Origin: Flavobacterium sp. ov086 | GTDB taxonomy: Bacteria > Bacteroidota > Bacteroidia > Flavobacteriales > Flavobacteriaceae | Direction: 5' to 3' | DNA length: 64,000 nucleotides | Assembly: GCF_900187965.1 (NCBI RefSeq) | Contig: NZ_FZNL01000007.1 | Span: 1-64,000, forward strand | In this document: piece by piece, positions 40,611 through 50,119 of the stretch | Layout of the letters: every line of letters starts with the position of its first letter | How positions within the stretch are numbered: position 1 is the stretch's first letter | Made by a program: the position numbers and the translations under genes | The notes under the pieces: generated by a model | The model's database searches: none | Told to the model about the DNA's origin: nothing | What the model saw: the letters and a program-made list of their open reading frames with translations, nothing else

Positions 40611-42950
40611 ATGAAATATCTTAGTTTAAGAACGTCAAAGTTTTTACTTATTATGAATCTTTTATTTTCGGTCTTTTCGTCTTTTGCACAACAAAACCAC
40701 GGAAAAATAAAAGGACAAATCACAACTTCTGATGGCAAACCGGCATCAGATGTCAATATAACACTTAAAGATTCAAAATACGGTACCACTACCAACGAAG
40801 ATGGTAATTTTGAAATTAACAGAGTAAGAGAGAATAGATACACATTACAAATTTCTCTTGCAGGTTATGAAACTTCAGAAAAAGAAGTTATGGTTAAAAA
40901 CAATAAAATAGAGATCATAAATGTACAATTAAGGGTTTCGAATAAAGAGTTGCAGGAGGTTGTGATTACTAATAAAAAAAGTCTTATTTCTAAAAAAACG
41001 CAATATGTTGCGAGAATGCCACTTAAAAACATAGAAAATCCTCAGGTTTATAATGTTATACACAAAGAACTTATACAGGAACAAATTGTAACTGATGTTG
41101 CGGGAGCCATAAGAAATGCACCCGGAGTTGTGCCGCTTAATTATCCGTCAGGTGGATTTGCGGTTATTTTTAGAGGCTTTACGGTTGGGATTAATTCCAG
41201 AAACGGAATGGAAACACTGTCCGGAAGATCGACTGTTGGGATTGCCAATGTTGAGCGAATTGAGGTATTAAAAGGACCTTCGGGAACTTTATTTGGTTCT
41301 TCTGCTTCTTCTTTTGGAGGGGTTGTTAATTTGGTTACTAAAAAGCCTTTTGAAGCATCAGCGACTGAGGTTTCTTATACAACAGGAAGTTTTGGTTTGA
41401 ACCGACTTACGGTTGATATAAATACTCCTTTGACCAAAGATAAAAATGTACTTTTCAGACTTAATGCGGCTGTTAATAACGAGAAAAGTTTCTTGGATTA
41501 TGGGTTTAATAAAACGGTTTCTTTTACGCCAAGTATTACTTTTAAAGCAAGTGAAAAACTTACTTTCAATATTGATGCTGAGTTGTTTAAGGTGAATAAT
41601 ACCAAACCATTATTCCCAACGATTACCGCTGCATCAGGAATTACTAATGCTGCAGATATAAAATTAGATTACAGAAAGTCATTGGTTTATGATGATGCCG
41701 ATGCAAAATCTTCTTCATCAAAAGCATTTGTTCAGGCTGAATATCAAATATCCGATCGTTGGAAATCGACCACTCTGTTTTCTTATGTAAATGAAGATTT
41801 AGATTATAGTTATCAGGTTTTGCCAACGTGGACTTCGCCAACTACGGCTACGATTCGTGCGACGCTTTTTGGACCTATTTCGAGTAATTATACCAATGTT
41901 CAGGAAAATATTAATGGTGAATTTACGACCGGAATTTTAAAACATAAAATATTGGTTGGTGCCAATTACAGGTATTATACGGATACTTTTTCGTCTACGC
42001 CAACTCAAGCAGCTCCTTTTAGAACAATTGACGTTGCAACGAATTTTGCTCCGATTAGAAGAAGCGAAATTGATAAAGTATTGTTGGCTCCAGTTATCAG
42101 AGCGGGAAGAGACGAATATACTTTTAGTGGATATGCGTCTTATGTGTTGGGTGTTGCAGACAGATTATATGCAATGGCAAGTTTACGTTTGGATAATTTT
42201 GATCGAAAAGAAAGCGGAACTGTGCCAGGTTACAGCCAAAACTCTTTGTCTCCAAAATTAGGAATTGTATATCAGGTTGTGAAAGATCAGGTTTCTGTTT
42301 TTGGAAATTACATGAATGGATTTCAGAATTTAGCTCCTGTTACACAACCTTCAGGAGAACAATTGATATTAGATCCGCTTTATGCCAATCAATATGAAGC
42401 AGGTATCAAAACGGAATTGTTTAATAAAAAATTAAGTGCTACGGTTAGTTATTATAAAATTACGAATGATAACGCTGTAATAAGACAAGCAGATTTAGTG
42501 TATCAACAAGATGGTAAACAGGTAAGTAAAGGTGTTGAATTTGAATTTTTGGCAAATCCTCTTCCTGGTTTAGACATCACAGCAGGTTATGCTTATAATG
42601 ATAATCGTATCGTAAAAACAAATGCGGCAAACAAAGCTATCGAAGGCAATAAAGCACAAGATGCGCCTGAAGATGTGGTAAACTTTTGGGCTTCATATAA
42701 ATTTCAAACTGTTCTAAAAGGTCTTGGTATTGGTGTTGGAGCAAATTATGTAGACAAAAGTTATATGTCGACAGCGAATACTTTTTATATTCCGTCATAC
42801 ACTATTTACAATCAGACTTTATTCTATGAGCAATCCAACTGGAGAGTGGGAGTTAAAATCAATAACTTAAGCAATAAAAAATATTGGAGTTCATGGGGAG
42901 CGCCACAGGCTCCGGCGAATTTCTTAGTAAATCTGACTTTAAAATTCTAA
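40611..42950 (+). CDS. TonB-dependent siderophore receptor
   Basis: 779 residues from the ATG at 40611. The frame is open to 40419, but the inner start gives a signal peptide (SLRTSKFLLIMNLLFSVFSSFAQQ) and lies after the promoter. Domains: CarboxypepD_reg-like (about 30-115, GQITTSDGKPASDVNITLKD), plug with RNAPGVVPLNYPSGGFAVIFRG and VERIEVLKGPSGTLFGSSASSFGGVVN, barrel with a siderophore-receptor ending (NNLSNKKYWSSWGAPQAPANFLVNLTLKF). The FhuA/FecA-like sequence and its position opposite the biosynthetic operon indicate it imports the siderophore made here. Confidence 0.92.
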   Translation: MKYLSLRTSKFLLIMNLLFSVFSSFAQQNHGKIKGQITTSDGKPASDVNITLKDSKYGTTTNEDGNFEINRVRENRYTLQISLAGYETSEKEVMVKNNKIEIINVQLRVSNKELQEVVITNKKSLISKKTQYVARMPLKNIENPQVYNVIHKELIQEQIVTDVAGAIRNAPGVVPLNYPSGGFAVIFRGFTVGINSRNGMETLSGRSTVGIANVERIEVLKGPSGTLFGSSASSFGGVVNLVTKKPFEASATEVSYTTGSFGLNRLTVDINTPLTKDKNVLFRLNAAVNNEKSFLDYGFNKTVSFTPSITFKASEKLTFNIDAELFKVNNTKPLFPTITAASGITNAADIKLDYRKSLVYDDADAKSSSSKAFVQAEYQISDRWKSTTLFSYVNEDLDYSYQVLPTWTSPTTATIRATLFGPISSNYTNVQENINGEFTTGILKHKILVGANYRYYTDTFSSTPTQAAPFRTIDVATNFAPIRRSEIDKVLLAPVIRAGRDEYTFSGYASYVLGVADRLYAMASLRLDNFDRKESGTVPGYSQNSLSPKLGIVYQVVKDQVSVFGNYMNGFQNLAPVTQPSGEQLILDPLYANQYEAGIKTELFNKKLSATVSYYKITNDNAVIRQADLVYQQDGKQVSKGVEFEFLANPLPGLDITAGYAYNDNRIVKTNAANKAIEGNKAQDAPEDVVNFWASYKFQTVLKGLGIGVGANYVDKSYMSTANTFYIPSYTIYNQTLFYEQSNWRVGVKINNLSNKKYWSSWGAPQAPANFLVNLTLKF

Positions 42951-42971
42951 AAATTTACTTTAGTTAAAACT

Positions 42972-43011
42972 AAAAAATCACCTCTATGTTTTTGATAGAG
43001 GTGATTTTTTT
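42972..43011. terminator. Bidirectional terminator between receptor and siderophore operon
   Basis: AAAATCACCTCTAT and ATAGAGGTGATTTT form a perfect stem with a 7-base loop and A/T runs on both sides. It separates the convergent genes ending at 42950 and 43034. Confidence 0.9.
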
Positions 43012-43033
43012 GGATATTTATAATAGTTATTTA

Positions 43034-44422
43034 TTACACTAGAATCTCTGACTCTAAAGATTCCCTAAGCAACGGATAATTTACTTTTCCGTTTGGCGTA
43101 AGTGGCACATCTTCGATAGGCATTACTTTTAAAGAATTGGCATGAAGATTCAGCTTTGCTTTTAAGACTTTCAGAATTAACTCTTTGTTCAAATTCTTGT
43201 CCGTGTACATAACCGCCAAATGTTTATCGTTTATTCCTAAACAAATAAATGTTTGTCCGCCCAGAGAGTCTTTTAGAAGCAATTCTGTTTCGTCAAGATT
43301 AAGTCGTACACCAAATAATTTTACAATTCGTTTTATTCTGCCAACAATATAATAGTAACCTTCGTCGTCTTTTCGGGCTTTGTCTCCGGTATGCAATTTT
43401 TCCTGTTGTTCAAAAAACTGAAGATCGCCTCTAACATTAGCATATCCGCCAAAAACATTTGGACCGCTATAAATAAGTTCTTCGGTTTCATTGTCAATTT
43501 CGAAGCTTCCGTTTTTGACAGGTTTTCCAATCGAAGTTCCTTTTCTTAGTAGATCTTTTGGCGGCAAATAAGCCATTCGTCCGCAAGCTTCGGTTTGACC
43601 GTATTGTGCAAAGAATTGTTTTCCGAATTTCTCGCTGAAATCTGCAATAGCTTCGATCAATTTATGGTTTAACATTCCGCCGGTATGCGTAAGATATCTT
43701 AGCGATGGATGATCTTTTTTGAAAAACCCGATGCTGTATAACATCTCATAAAAATAAGGAACTCCGCCTAAAGTAGAATATCCATATTTCTTGAAATCCG
43801 CCCAAAATTCCTTCTGAAAAGCATCTTTATCTGTGCAAACAATCTGATTGGCTTTGATGCAATTTGTGGTGAAAATTGATAAGCCGTAAACAAAATTTAT
43901 TGGCACATTTAAAGGCACAACATCATCTGTTCGAATTGGCATATATTCCATAATTGACTTCGCATTCTGAACCAGGTTTTCATCTGAAAGCCTCACAAAT
44001 TTTGGTGAACCCGTTGTTCCGGAAGTACTCAGCAGAAGCTTGATTTTGGCATGTATCGGATAAATTAAATTGACATTTCGTTTAAATAATACTATCGTTT
44101 CTGAAGCATTCACAGCAGTGTAACCTTCAATTTCAGAACGGGTAGGATCGAAGATATAGTAGGGAGTATATTTTTGTTCTAAGTTCTCCTTAAAATCCTC
44201 CAATAATCCCATTCCTAGTAAGGCAACAGTATATCTGCTTTGATAAAAATTCAGTAATGTTTCGATTGCCGGCAACTGATTATCGTTGTAGATAAAAACG
44301 ACAGAACGAAGATTTTCAATTTCCAGAGATTGATGCATTTCTGCAATAGATTTTGAAAGTCCTGTGCTGGAATCTGTAAAAGTCAGTTTTTCGTTTTTCC
44401 TGATTAAATCATATAGTTCCAT
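43034..44422 (-). CDS. AMP-dependent acyl ligase (adenylation enzyme) of the siderophore operon
   Basis: 462 residues, a freestanding ANL enzyme. Visible core motifs are A3 LLSTSGTTGSPKFV, A5 QYGQTEACG, A7 LHTGDKARKDDEGYYYIVGR, A8 RIVKLFGVRLN and A10 PLTPNGKVNYPLL with the catalytic Lys. It should activate a carboxylic acid as the adenylate and load it onto the carrier protein encoded just upstream (44734-44976). Its acid substrate cannot be read from the sequence. The pair recalls AsbC/AsbD of petrobactin synthesis. It is the last gene of the operon, separated from the carrier gene by a 243-bp palindromic element. Confidence 0.85.
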   Translation of the reverse strand: MELYDLIRKNEKLTFTDSSTGLSKSIAEMHQSLEIENLRSVVFIYNDNQLPAIETLLNFYQSRYTVALLGMGLLEDFKENLEQKYTPYYIFDPTRSEIEGYTAVNASETIVLFKRNVNLIYPIHAKIKLLLSTSGTTGSPKFVRLSDENLVQNAKSIMEYMPIRTDDVVPLNVPINFVYGLSIFTTNCIKANQIVCTDKDAFQKEFWADFKKYGYSTLGGVPYFYEMLYSIGFFKKDHPSLRYLTHTGGMLNHKLIEAIADFSEKFGKQFFAQYGQTEACGRMAYLPPKDLLRKGTSIGKPVKNGSFEIDNETEELIYSGPNVFGGYANVRGDLQFFEQQEKLHTGDKARKDDEGYYYIVGRIKRIVKLFGVRLNLDETELLLKDSLGGQTFICLGINDKHLAVMYTDKNLNKELILKVLKAKLNLHANSLKVMPIEDVPLTPNGKVNYPLLRESLESEILV

Positions 44423-44468
44423 AAGTTTTGGTCTATTTTAATCTGTTGAATGTAATTCGTAAAAGATG

Positions 44469-44711
44469 ATTTAACACATAGTAACTAAATTAAGTTAAGT
44501 TTTTTTAAACGCAATCTTGTCAGGCTGAGCGGAGTCGAAGCCCACGTGAGTAACTCGACAAATAAAATTTTACCGCAAAGTTCACAAAGGATTACGCAAA
44601 GTTCACAAAGGATTACGCAAAGTTCACAAAGTTTTATGAATTGCGCTTTGCTTTGAGATCGCAAAGGGATTTTGTAAAAGCTTAACTTAATTTAGTTACC
44701 ATGTGTTAAAT
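44469..44711. repeat. 243-bp inverted-repeat element inside the siderophore operon (MITE-like)
   Basis: The ends are ATTTAACACATAGTAACTAA on the left and TTTAGTTACCATGTGTTAAAT-like on the right, mirror images over about 30 bp (with CTTAACTTAA/TTAAGTTAAG inside). Within it the 16-mer CGCAAAGTTCACAAAG is repeated three times at exact 21-bp steps (44574, 44595, 44616). A GC-richer piece GTCAGGCTGAGCGGAGTCG lies near 44519. The termini resemble those of the element at 48470-48744. Confidence 0.75.
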
Positions 44712-44733
44712 AAAATCACATCAAACAGGTTGT

Positions 44734-44976
44734 TTAATTAATTTCGAATCCGTATTTTTTAAGGATATCTTTAATTTTAGTTACACTTCCCATTTCCAGA
44801 ATATCTTCCATTTCGATAGAAATATTATAAGTGCTTTCCAGTTCTTCTACCAAAACTAGATGGCTCATAGAATCCCATTCGGCAATAGCCTGATATTCTA
44901 ATTCGTCGTTTACTGCTTCAACAGGAATTTCAAAAGCTCTTGCAAATACTCCGTGTAATTGTTCTATTGTACTCAT
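44734..44976 (-). CDS. Acyl/peptidyl carrier protein
   Basis: 80 residues, four-helix carrier. Ser36 in EWDSMSHL is the phosphopantetheine attachment site (DSM instead of the fatty-acid-synthase DSL), and acidic helix II (VLVEELESTYNISIE) is typical. Freestanding, next to a freestanding adenylation enzyme and a GNAT-containing siderophore synthetase. Its role would be to carry the acyl group that is finally transferred to the hydroxylated diamine. It is unlikely to be the housekeeping ACP because of its position and the DSM motif. Confidence 0.88.
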   Translation of the reverse strand: MSTIEQLHGVFARAFEIPVEAVNDELEYQAIAEWDSMSHLVLVEELESTYNISIEMEDILEMGSVTKIKDILKKYGFEIN

Positions 44977-45023
44977 TATTTTTATTATTTAAATTAAATT
45001 GATATTTTATTTTGTGTTGATTT

Positions 45024-45150
45024 TTTCACGCAGATTTGCTTCGCCAGTTCGCTATCGCTCGGGTTACAGATTATAGCAGATTATAACAGATTTTTTTTGA
45101 GCTAATAATCTGCGCACATCTGCTTAAATCCTTTTTAAATCTGCGTGAAA
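45024..45150. repeat. Inverted repeat between MATE and carrier genes (GCAGAT family)
   Basis: TTTCACGCAGATTT and AAATCTGCGTGAAA are perfect 14-bp arms. The interior has GCAGAT/ATCTGC words again (GATTATAGCAGATTATAACAG; AATCTGCGCACATCTGC). Same family as the inner part of 13056-13315. Confidence 0.78.
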
Positions 45151-45174
45151 CAAAATCTTTAAATTGATTAATTC

Positions 45175-46581
45175 TTAAACTTTAGTATGTTTCCATTTTC
45201 CTTTTCGGAAGATCACAATACAGGCAACCGCCAATATAATTTCTGAAACCAGAATGGCAGTAAAAACACCATTTGATCCTAAATCAAACGAGATTCCTAA
45301 AGTATAGGCTAGTGGAATCTGAACCATGTAAAACATCAGAATATAAAGCCAGGTTACGACCTTGACTTCGCCCGCAGCGTTGAGCGCCCTCGAAATAACC
45401 ATCGTATATCCCAAAAGAATGTACGCCATAGAAATAAGATGGATATACATCGTACTAAAGGAAATCACTTCGGGAATATCGGTGAAGATTTTGACTATGG
45501 GAACAGCGAGGAAAATCCAGCTAATTCCAATCAAAACCAGAAAACCCATGTTGAGCATTCCGGCTCTCCAAACCGATTTTTCGGCTCTTTCGGGTTGTTT
45601 TGCTCCAAGATTTTGTCCTGTTAATATTCCTGCTGCGTTCCCAAGACCCCAAGCGGGCATTGTGGCAATAGATGTTACTCTTTGTGCCAAAATATATCCT
45701 GCAAGTGCGCTTTCGCCAAAATGAGACATTATCTTGATCATAAATACCCAACTTGAAGCGGGAATAATAAACTGAACCGTTCCGCCAAAAGCCAGTTTTA
45801 CAACTCTTTTGAAAATGGCAAGATTGAAAACCAATTGTGCCAATCCTATTTTCATAACCGTTTTGCCTCTTATAAGATACCAAGCCTGATAAAGTACTCC
45901 AATAACTCTGGCAATTAAAGTTGCTAATCCAACGCCAAGTAATCCGTAAGCAGGAATTGGTCCCCAGCCAAAAATAAGTATGGGACATAACGCAATGTTT
46001 ATCGCGTTCGAAACCCAAAGTATTCTCATTGCCGTTGAAGCATCTCCGACACCACGAAATATTCCGTTGATGACGATACGCAGAATTAAAAATCCGCTTG
46101 ACGCAAACATGACAATTCCGTAAGGCGTTCCTTCCTGAACCATAGCGTCAGAAAGTCCCATGGCGCTCATAATATCGGTTGTCCAGATCGTACAAACTAC
46201 ACTAATAAGTACCGCAACGGGCATTGTTACATAAATTACCTGCATTGCAGTTTGTCCGGCGGCTTTGAATTTTTTCTCGCCAATTCTTCTCGAAATCATG
46301 GCTGATGCTGCAATTCCAAGTCCTATTGAAACCGAATAACAAAAGGTGATAAAAGTGGTTGTTGCTCCGGCGATCGAAATGGCACTTGTGCCTAATCGAC
46401 TCACAAAGAAAAGATTGGAACACACAAATAAGGATTCCATTAAGAGTTCTGCAACCATTGGTACAGACAACAAAATAATGGTTTTGTTGATACTTCCCGA
46501 AGTAAAGTTACTTTCGCTTCCGGCAAGTGAACGCCTTAAAAGACCAAAGAAAGAGCGTGTTTTTAGAATTGCTTCTTTCAT
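45175..46581 (-). CDS. MATE family efflux transporter, probable siderophore exporter
   Basis: 468 residues, about 12 membrane helices. The MATE features include an N-terminal SINKTIILLSVPMVAELLMESLF segment and the pseudo-repeat LVFNLAIFKRVVKLAFGGTVQF, with FRGVGDASTAMR between them. The start codon overlaps the stop of the upstream IucA/IucC gene by one base (TAATG), so translation is coupled. In this context it most likely exports the finished siderophore, a job more often done by MFS carriers. Confidence 0.9.
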   Translation of the reverse strand: MKEAILKTRSFFGLLRRSLAGSESNFTSGSINKTIILLSVPMVAELLMESLFVCSNLFFVSRLGTSAISIAGATTTFITFCYSVSIGLGIAASAMISRRIGEKKFKAAGQTAMQVIYVTMPVAVLISVVCTIWTTDIMSAMGLSDAMVQEGTPYGIVMFASSGFLILRIVINGIFRGVGDASTAMRILWVSNAINIALCPILIFGWGPIPAYGLLGVGLATLIARVIGVLYQAWYLIRGKTVMKIGLAQLVFNLAIFKRVVKLAFGGTVQFIIPASSWVFMIKIMSHFGESALAGYILAQRVTSIATMPAWGLGNAAGILTGQNLGAKQPERAEKSVWRAGMLNMGFLVLIGISWIFLAVPIVKIFTDIPEVISFSTMYIHLISMAYILLGYTMVISRALNAAGEVKVVTWLYILMFYMVQIPLAYTLGISFDLGSNGVFTAILVSEIILAVACIVIFRKGKWKHTKV

Positions 46582-48413
46582 TAGTTTTCTTTCTCTGTTA
46601 ATAATTCTTCAGTAATCAATTGATGCAGCGGATTCGGAATAAAACCGCTTTTTTTCATGTGCGGAAAACCTGCCGTTTCTTCATAACCGTTATATAAACG
46701 TCGGCTATTGAAAATAAGACGTTTAAATTCAGGAATAAACATATTGTATTTGTCAAATATGTCCCGAAGTTCAGGATGTTCTGACTGGTATTCTGTGATG
46801 ATTTCGTAAACACAATTCCAAAACTCAGTTTCAGAATAGTTTGCGGTAGTAATCATAACATCACTCAGATATCTGAAAAATGCATCAAAAATGGCGATCA
46901 ATATTGTTAACGGAGCATTTTCAGGATTTGGAGAAGCTACAAACATGTTTTCAATAAATTCCTGTGGCAGCTTTTTCTTTGCTTCTTCATTAATTAGAAT
47001 ATCTCCCACAAAGTCCTGCAAAGCAATTCGTGTTGGAACATAATCTTTTAGGATAAGAATCACATTTTGCCCGTGCGGATCTATCGATAAAGAATGTTGG
47101 TAATAGATTTGAAGCACTGGTTTAAGATACGCCGTCATATAAGCCTTTAACCATTGTTCTGTCGAAAGTCCTGATTTTTCGATAAGTTCTTCGACCAGAC
47201 TTTTACCGCTATTGTCAACATATAATAATGCTGCCATTGTCATTAATTTTTCTCCTTCTTTTAAAGAATTCACTGGACTTTCGCGCCACAAAGCACCCAA
47301 ATATTCATTGTACTGATAAGGTGTGTTTACAATTTTACTATAACTTGGATGTGTATAAGTTACCGAAACCATTTCGCCCAAAAGCAGAACGCCCATTTTT
47401 TGTAAATGCTCGTCTTTTTTCAGAATATCTTTTATATATGCCGTAAGACGTGGCGCTATAGACAATTGTTTTGCCGACAAACCTCTGACATGGCTTGTAT
47501 TTAAGATAGACATTGAGGTTTTTACATAATGTTTATGTGGCGCACTTTCGTTAAAAAATGTACGGATACTTTGCTGTGGACTGTAAATATCTTCTGTTAA
47601 TTCTAACGGAATAAGGTGTTTAGAAGCAATGTCATTAGAAAACTGCATCACAAGTTTATTCTGCCATTGCCATAAATGAACCGGAATAAAAACATAATCG
47701 TCGGGGTTAACTTCTAACTCTATTAATTTGTTTCTAAAAACATCCAGTTTTTGTTTCCCGATTTCATATTCATAGAAAGTCTGATCCGTCATATCGGTTT
47801 GCAAATGCAAAGTTGCTCTGTTTTTATGAGCGGCAAGCCAGATCAAACGTGTTTTTTGATCTGATTCTGGAGTGTAATTTTTATAATCTTCAGAGTCAAA
47901 ACCAATTCGGCCTTTGTTGACAATTACCCATGGATGACCGTCCAGACTGTGTTCGATAGTTTGAAAATCGGCATCGGCTAATTTTCCGGCAGGCAAACGA
48001 CGGTTCGAATGAATATAGGCATCAGCATATAAAGTGTGCAGCAATTCCTCGATATAATGGGCAAGTGTAAAAGAATTGATGCCAAAAGTTTCCTGAAGTT
48101 CGATAAAGAAATTAGGCACATCAACATGGTCTAGTTTTACGTCATATTCTATTTTGGAAATGCTGTTTTTGACGATATGCCAATAATTTAGAAATCGTTG
48201 ATATGCCGAAAAGCTATAGTAAATACTTTCAGTATCGGTTTTTAAAATAAAGTGGGTAAGACCATCTTCGTCTTTACCTGTTATTTCTGGTTTTGCGACA
48301 TCTTCGCGCATTAATTCTGAAATACTTTTTGCCAGTAAGTTTCGATTTACCTGATTCCAAACAGCAGCGTTAAGGTGCTGGGCATCTTTGAAGGTGTTTT
48401 CTGGGGTTATCAT
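46581..48413 (-). CDS. IucA/IucC family NIS siderophore synthetase (DesD/AlcC-like)
   Basis: 610 residues, the normal length for a single NIS synthetase. ATP/substrate motifs are GHPWVIVNKGRIGF, VHLWQWQN, SIRTFF, KTSMSILNTSHVRGLS, and the C-terminal DPHGQNVILIL with DYVPTRIALQDF. It forms an amide by adenylating a carboxylate with ATP. The sequence resembles the late-acting, DesD/AlcC-like group that condenses an N-hydroxylated, acylated diamine with a second carboxylate. It is translationally coupled to the MATE gene and separated from the hydroxylase gene by a 275-bp repeat element. Confidence 0.92.
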   Translation of the reverse strand: MITPENTFKDAQHLNAAVWNQVNRNLLAKSISELMREDVAKPEITGKDEDGLTHFILKTDTESIYYSFSAYQRFLNYWHIVKNSISKIEYDVKLDHVDVPNFFIELQETFGINSFTLAHYIEELLHTLYADAYIHSNRRLPAGKLADADFQTIEHSLDGHPWVIVNKGRIGFDSEDYKNYTPESDQKTRLIWLAAHKNRATLHLQTDMTDQTFYEYEIGKQKLDVFRNKLIELEVNPDDYVFIPVHLWQWQNKLVMQFSNDIASKHLIPLELTEDIYSPQQSIRTFFNESAPHKHYVKTSMSILNTSHVRGLSAKQLSIAPRLTAYIKDILKKDEHLQKMGVLLLGEMVSVTYTHPSYSKIVNTPYQYNEYLGALWRESPVNSLKEGEKLMTMAALLYVDNSGKSLVEELIEKSGLSTEQWLKAYMTAYLKPVLQIYYQHSLSIDPHGQNVILILKDYVPTRIALQDFVGDILINEEAKKKLPQEFIENMFVASPNPENAPLTILIAIFDAFFRYLSDVMITTANYSETEFWNCVYEIITEYQSEHPELRDIFDKYNMFIPEFKRLIFNSRRLYNGYEETAGFPHMKKSGFIPNPLHQLITEELLTEKEN

Positions 48414-48469
48414 TCTGATTATTTTTTATAATTGTTTAATGATTCGTTTAAATTTTGGGTGTCATTAAT

Positions 48470-48744
48470 TTTAACATATAGAGAAATAGTTTTAGTCATT
48501 AAGTTAAGGGGAAATCTATAGAATTACTTAACCGTTTAATCAGGAAAGTAATTAGAAAAATCTGATTTTATCAGCGTTTTCGCTTTAGCGAATCAGTAAA
48601 ATCAGCGTCTAATTTTGACGCGGATAAAACAGATTTACTTCGTAAAAACGCAGATAAAAACGGATTTGATTTGCACTAATTTTATTTTTCTAAAAACTTA
48701 GTTTAATGACATTGAGCTTCGAGACTATGTTTCTATGTGTTAAA
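48470..48744. repeat. 275-bp inverted-repeat element inside the siderophore operon (MITE-like, second copy)
   Basis: The left end TTTAACATATAGAGAAATAG...CATTAAGTTAAG faces the right end CTTAGTTTAATG...CTATGTGTTAAA. These termini match those of 44469-44711. Its interior (48519-48717) is the full dispersed ~190-bp repeat in inverted orientation relative to 5818-6016, including the perfect palindrome TTCGCTTTAGCGAA. It is non-coding. Confidence 0.72.
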
Positions 48745-48761
48745 TAATTATTCACAATGTG

Positions 48762-50102
48762 TTACTCGTTTATCAGTTCCAAAACTTTAGCTTCCCTTAA
48801 TTCTGATGTAGATTTTTGTACACCAAATTGTTGAAATGCAATTCGTTTTTCGACCTTATATACTTCGCGATTTGCGATTTGGTTTATGATGTAGGAATTT
48901 CGGTAAGCGCCCATTCCTAAATCCGGAGTCGAAAGTCCATGCGTATGCAATTCAGCATTTTGAACAAAAATATCCGTCCCGTTTTTATCAATGGTATAAT
49001 TGCGGTTCACCTTGAATAATCCATTTGGTAAACGACCAATTTTGTTTGCAATTCCCGAAAGTATAGCGGGTTCTTTGTATTTGTAACCCGTTGCCAGAAT
49101 TACATAATCACTTTGATCTTCATAAGGCTGATCAAGTTCTGTGTGCATGAAATCAAGTGAATAAGAACCATCAGAATCTTCATTAACCGAAGTAAGGCGC
49201 ATATTCGAACGTAATTCAACATTAAGTGGTGTATCTTCTAAACTCATTTCATAGAGACTATCGAAAATTTCATTAATCAATTCGTGATCGATACCTTTAT
49301 AGAGTCCGTGTTGTTTGTCTAAAAGGTTTTTGCGTTTTTCATCTGATAAACTATGAAAATGATCTACATATTCAGGAGAAGTAAGTTCTAAAGTCAGCTT
49401 TGATTTATTATCCAAAGGGAAAAAGTGTGACGAACGCGTAAACCATTTCAGTTGTAAACCATTTTCGGTTGCAGGCAAAAGATCGCGAAAAACTTCGGCG
49501 GCGCTTTGTCCGGAACCAATTATAGTCACTGATGCATTTTTTGGAATGCGAGATTTGAAAGGCAAATAATTCGAAGCATGAGTTACATTTGGCAAAGCTT
49601 CCTGATTTATAAATCCCGGAATATGTGGCGAAGTTCCTGTTCCCAGAACAATTTTCTCTGCATAATAAGTAGCCGTAATGCAAGTTTGAGTGTTGATGAC
49701 CATTATTTTATAAACGCCATCAACATGATCTACAGATACTACTTTGTGAGAGAACTTACAGTTTGACAACTGATTAGCAACCCATTTGCAATACTCGTTG
49801 TATTCTTTTCTGTAAATAAAGAAGTTTTCACGAATGTAAAATTTATAGATTCGTCCGCTTTCTTTGATATAATTAAGGAAGCTATATTTATTTGTTGGAT
49901 CAGCCATTGTTACCAAATCAGCCAAAAACGGAACCTGAAGTGTCGCATTGTTCAACATAAGTCCCGGATGCCAGTCAAAACCTTCTGATTGATCAAAAAA
50001 TAGTGCTGATAAATCTTCTACAGGTTCGATAAGCGCGGCAAGTCCAAGATTAAAAGGTCCAATTCCGATGCCTATTACTGAATATATTTTTTCTGTACTC
50101 AT
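48762..50102 (-). CDS. Lysine/ornithine/diamine N-hydroxylase (IucD/SidA/AlcA family)
   Basis: 446 residues. FAD motif GIGIGPFNLGLAAL (residues about 11-24), NADPH motif TIIGSGQSAAEVFRDL (about 193-208) and the C-terminal DIFVQNAELHTHGLSTPDLGMGAYRNS that defines the siderophore N-monooxygenases. It hydroxylates a primary amine (cadaverine, putrescine or 1,3-diaminopropane after decarboxylation) to make the future hydroxamate. It lies 17 bp after the synthetase-GNAT gene in the same operon. Confidence 0.93.
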   Translation of the reverse strand: MSTEKIYSVIGIGIGPFNLGLAALIEPVEDLSALFFDQSEGFDWHPGLMLNNATLQVPFLADLVTMADPTNKYSFLNYIKESGRIYKFYIRENFFIYRKEYNEYCKWVANQLSNCKFSHKVVSVDHVDGVYKIMVINTQTCITATYYAEKIVLGTGTSPHIPGFINQEALPNVTHASNYLPFKSRIPKNASVTIIGSGQSAAEVFRDLLPATENGLQLKWFTRSSHFFPLDNKSKLTLELTSPEYVDHFHSLSDEKRKNLLDKQHGLYKGIDHELINEIFDSLYEMSLEDTPLNVELRSNMRLTSVNEDSDGSYSLDFMHTELDQPYEDQSDYVILATGYKYKEPAILSGIANKIGRLPNGLFKVNRNYTIDKNGTDIFVQNAELHTHGLSTPDLGMGAYRNSYIINQIANREVYKVEKRIAFQQFGVQKSTSELREAKVLELINE

Positions 50103-50119
50103 TGTTATTTTTTTGGGGA

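Noticed and set aside
44574-44631. Possible CRISPR-like array
   Set aside because: Three 21-bp direct repeats without unique spacers; it is a tandem repeat inside an inverted-repeat element.
45362-46615. Plus-strand and out-of-frame reading frames across the MATE gene
   Set aside because: The MATE frame has clear membrane helices and family motifs; the others are shadows.
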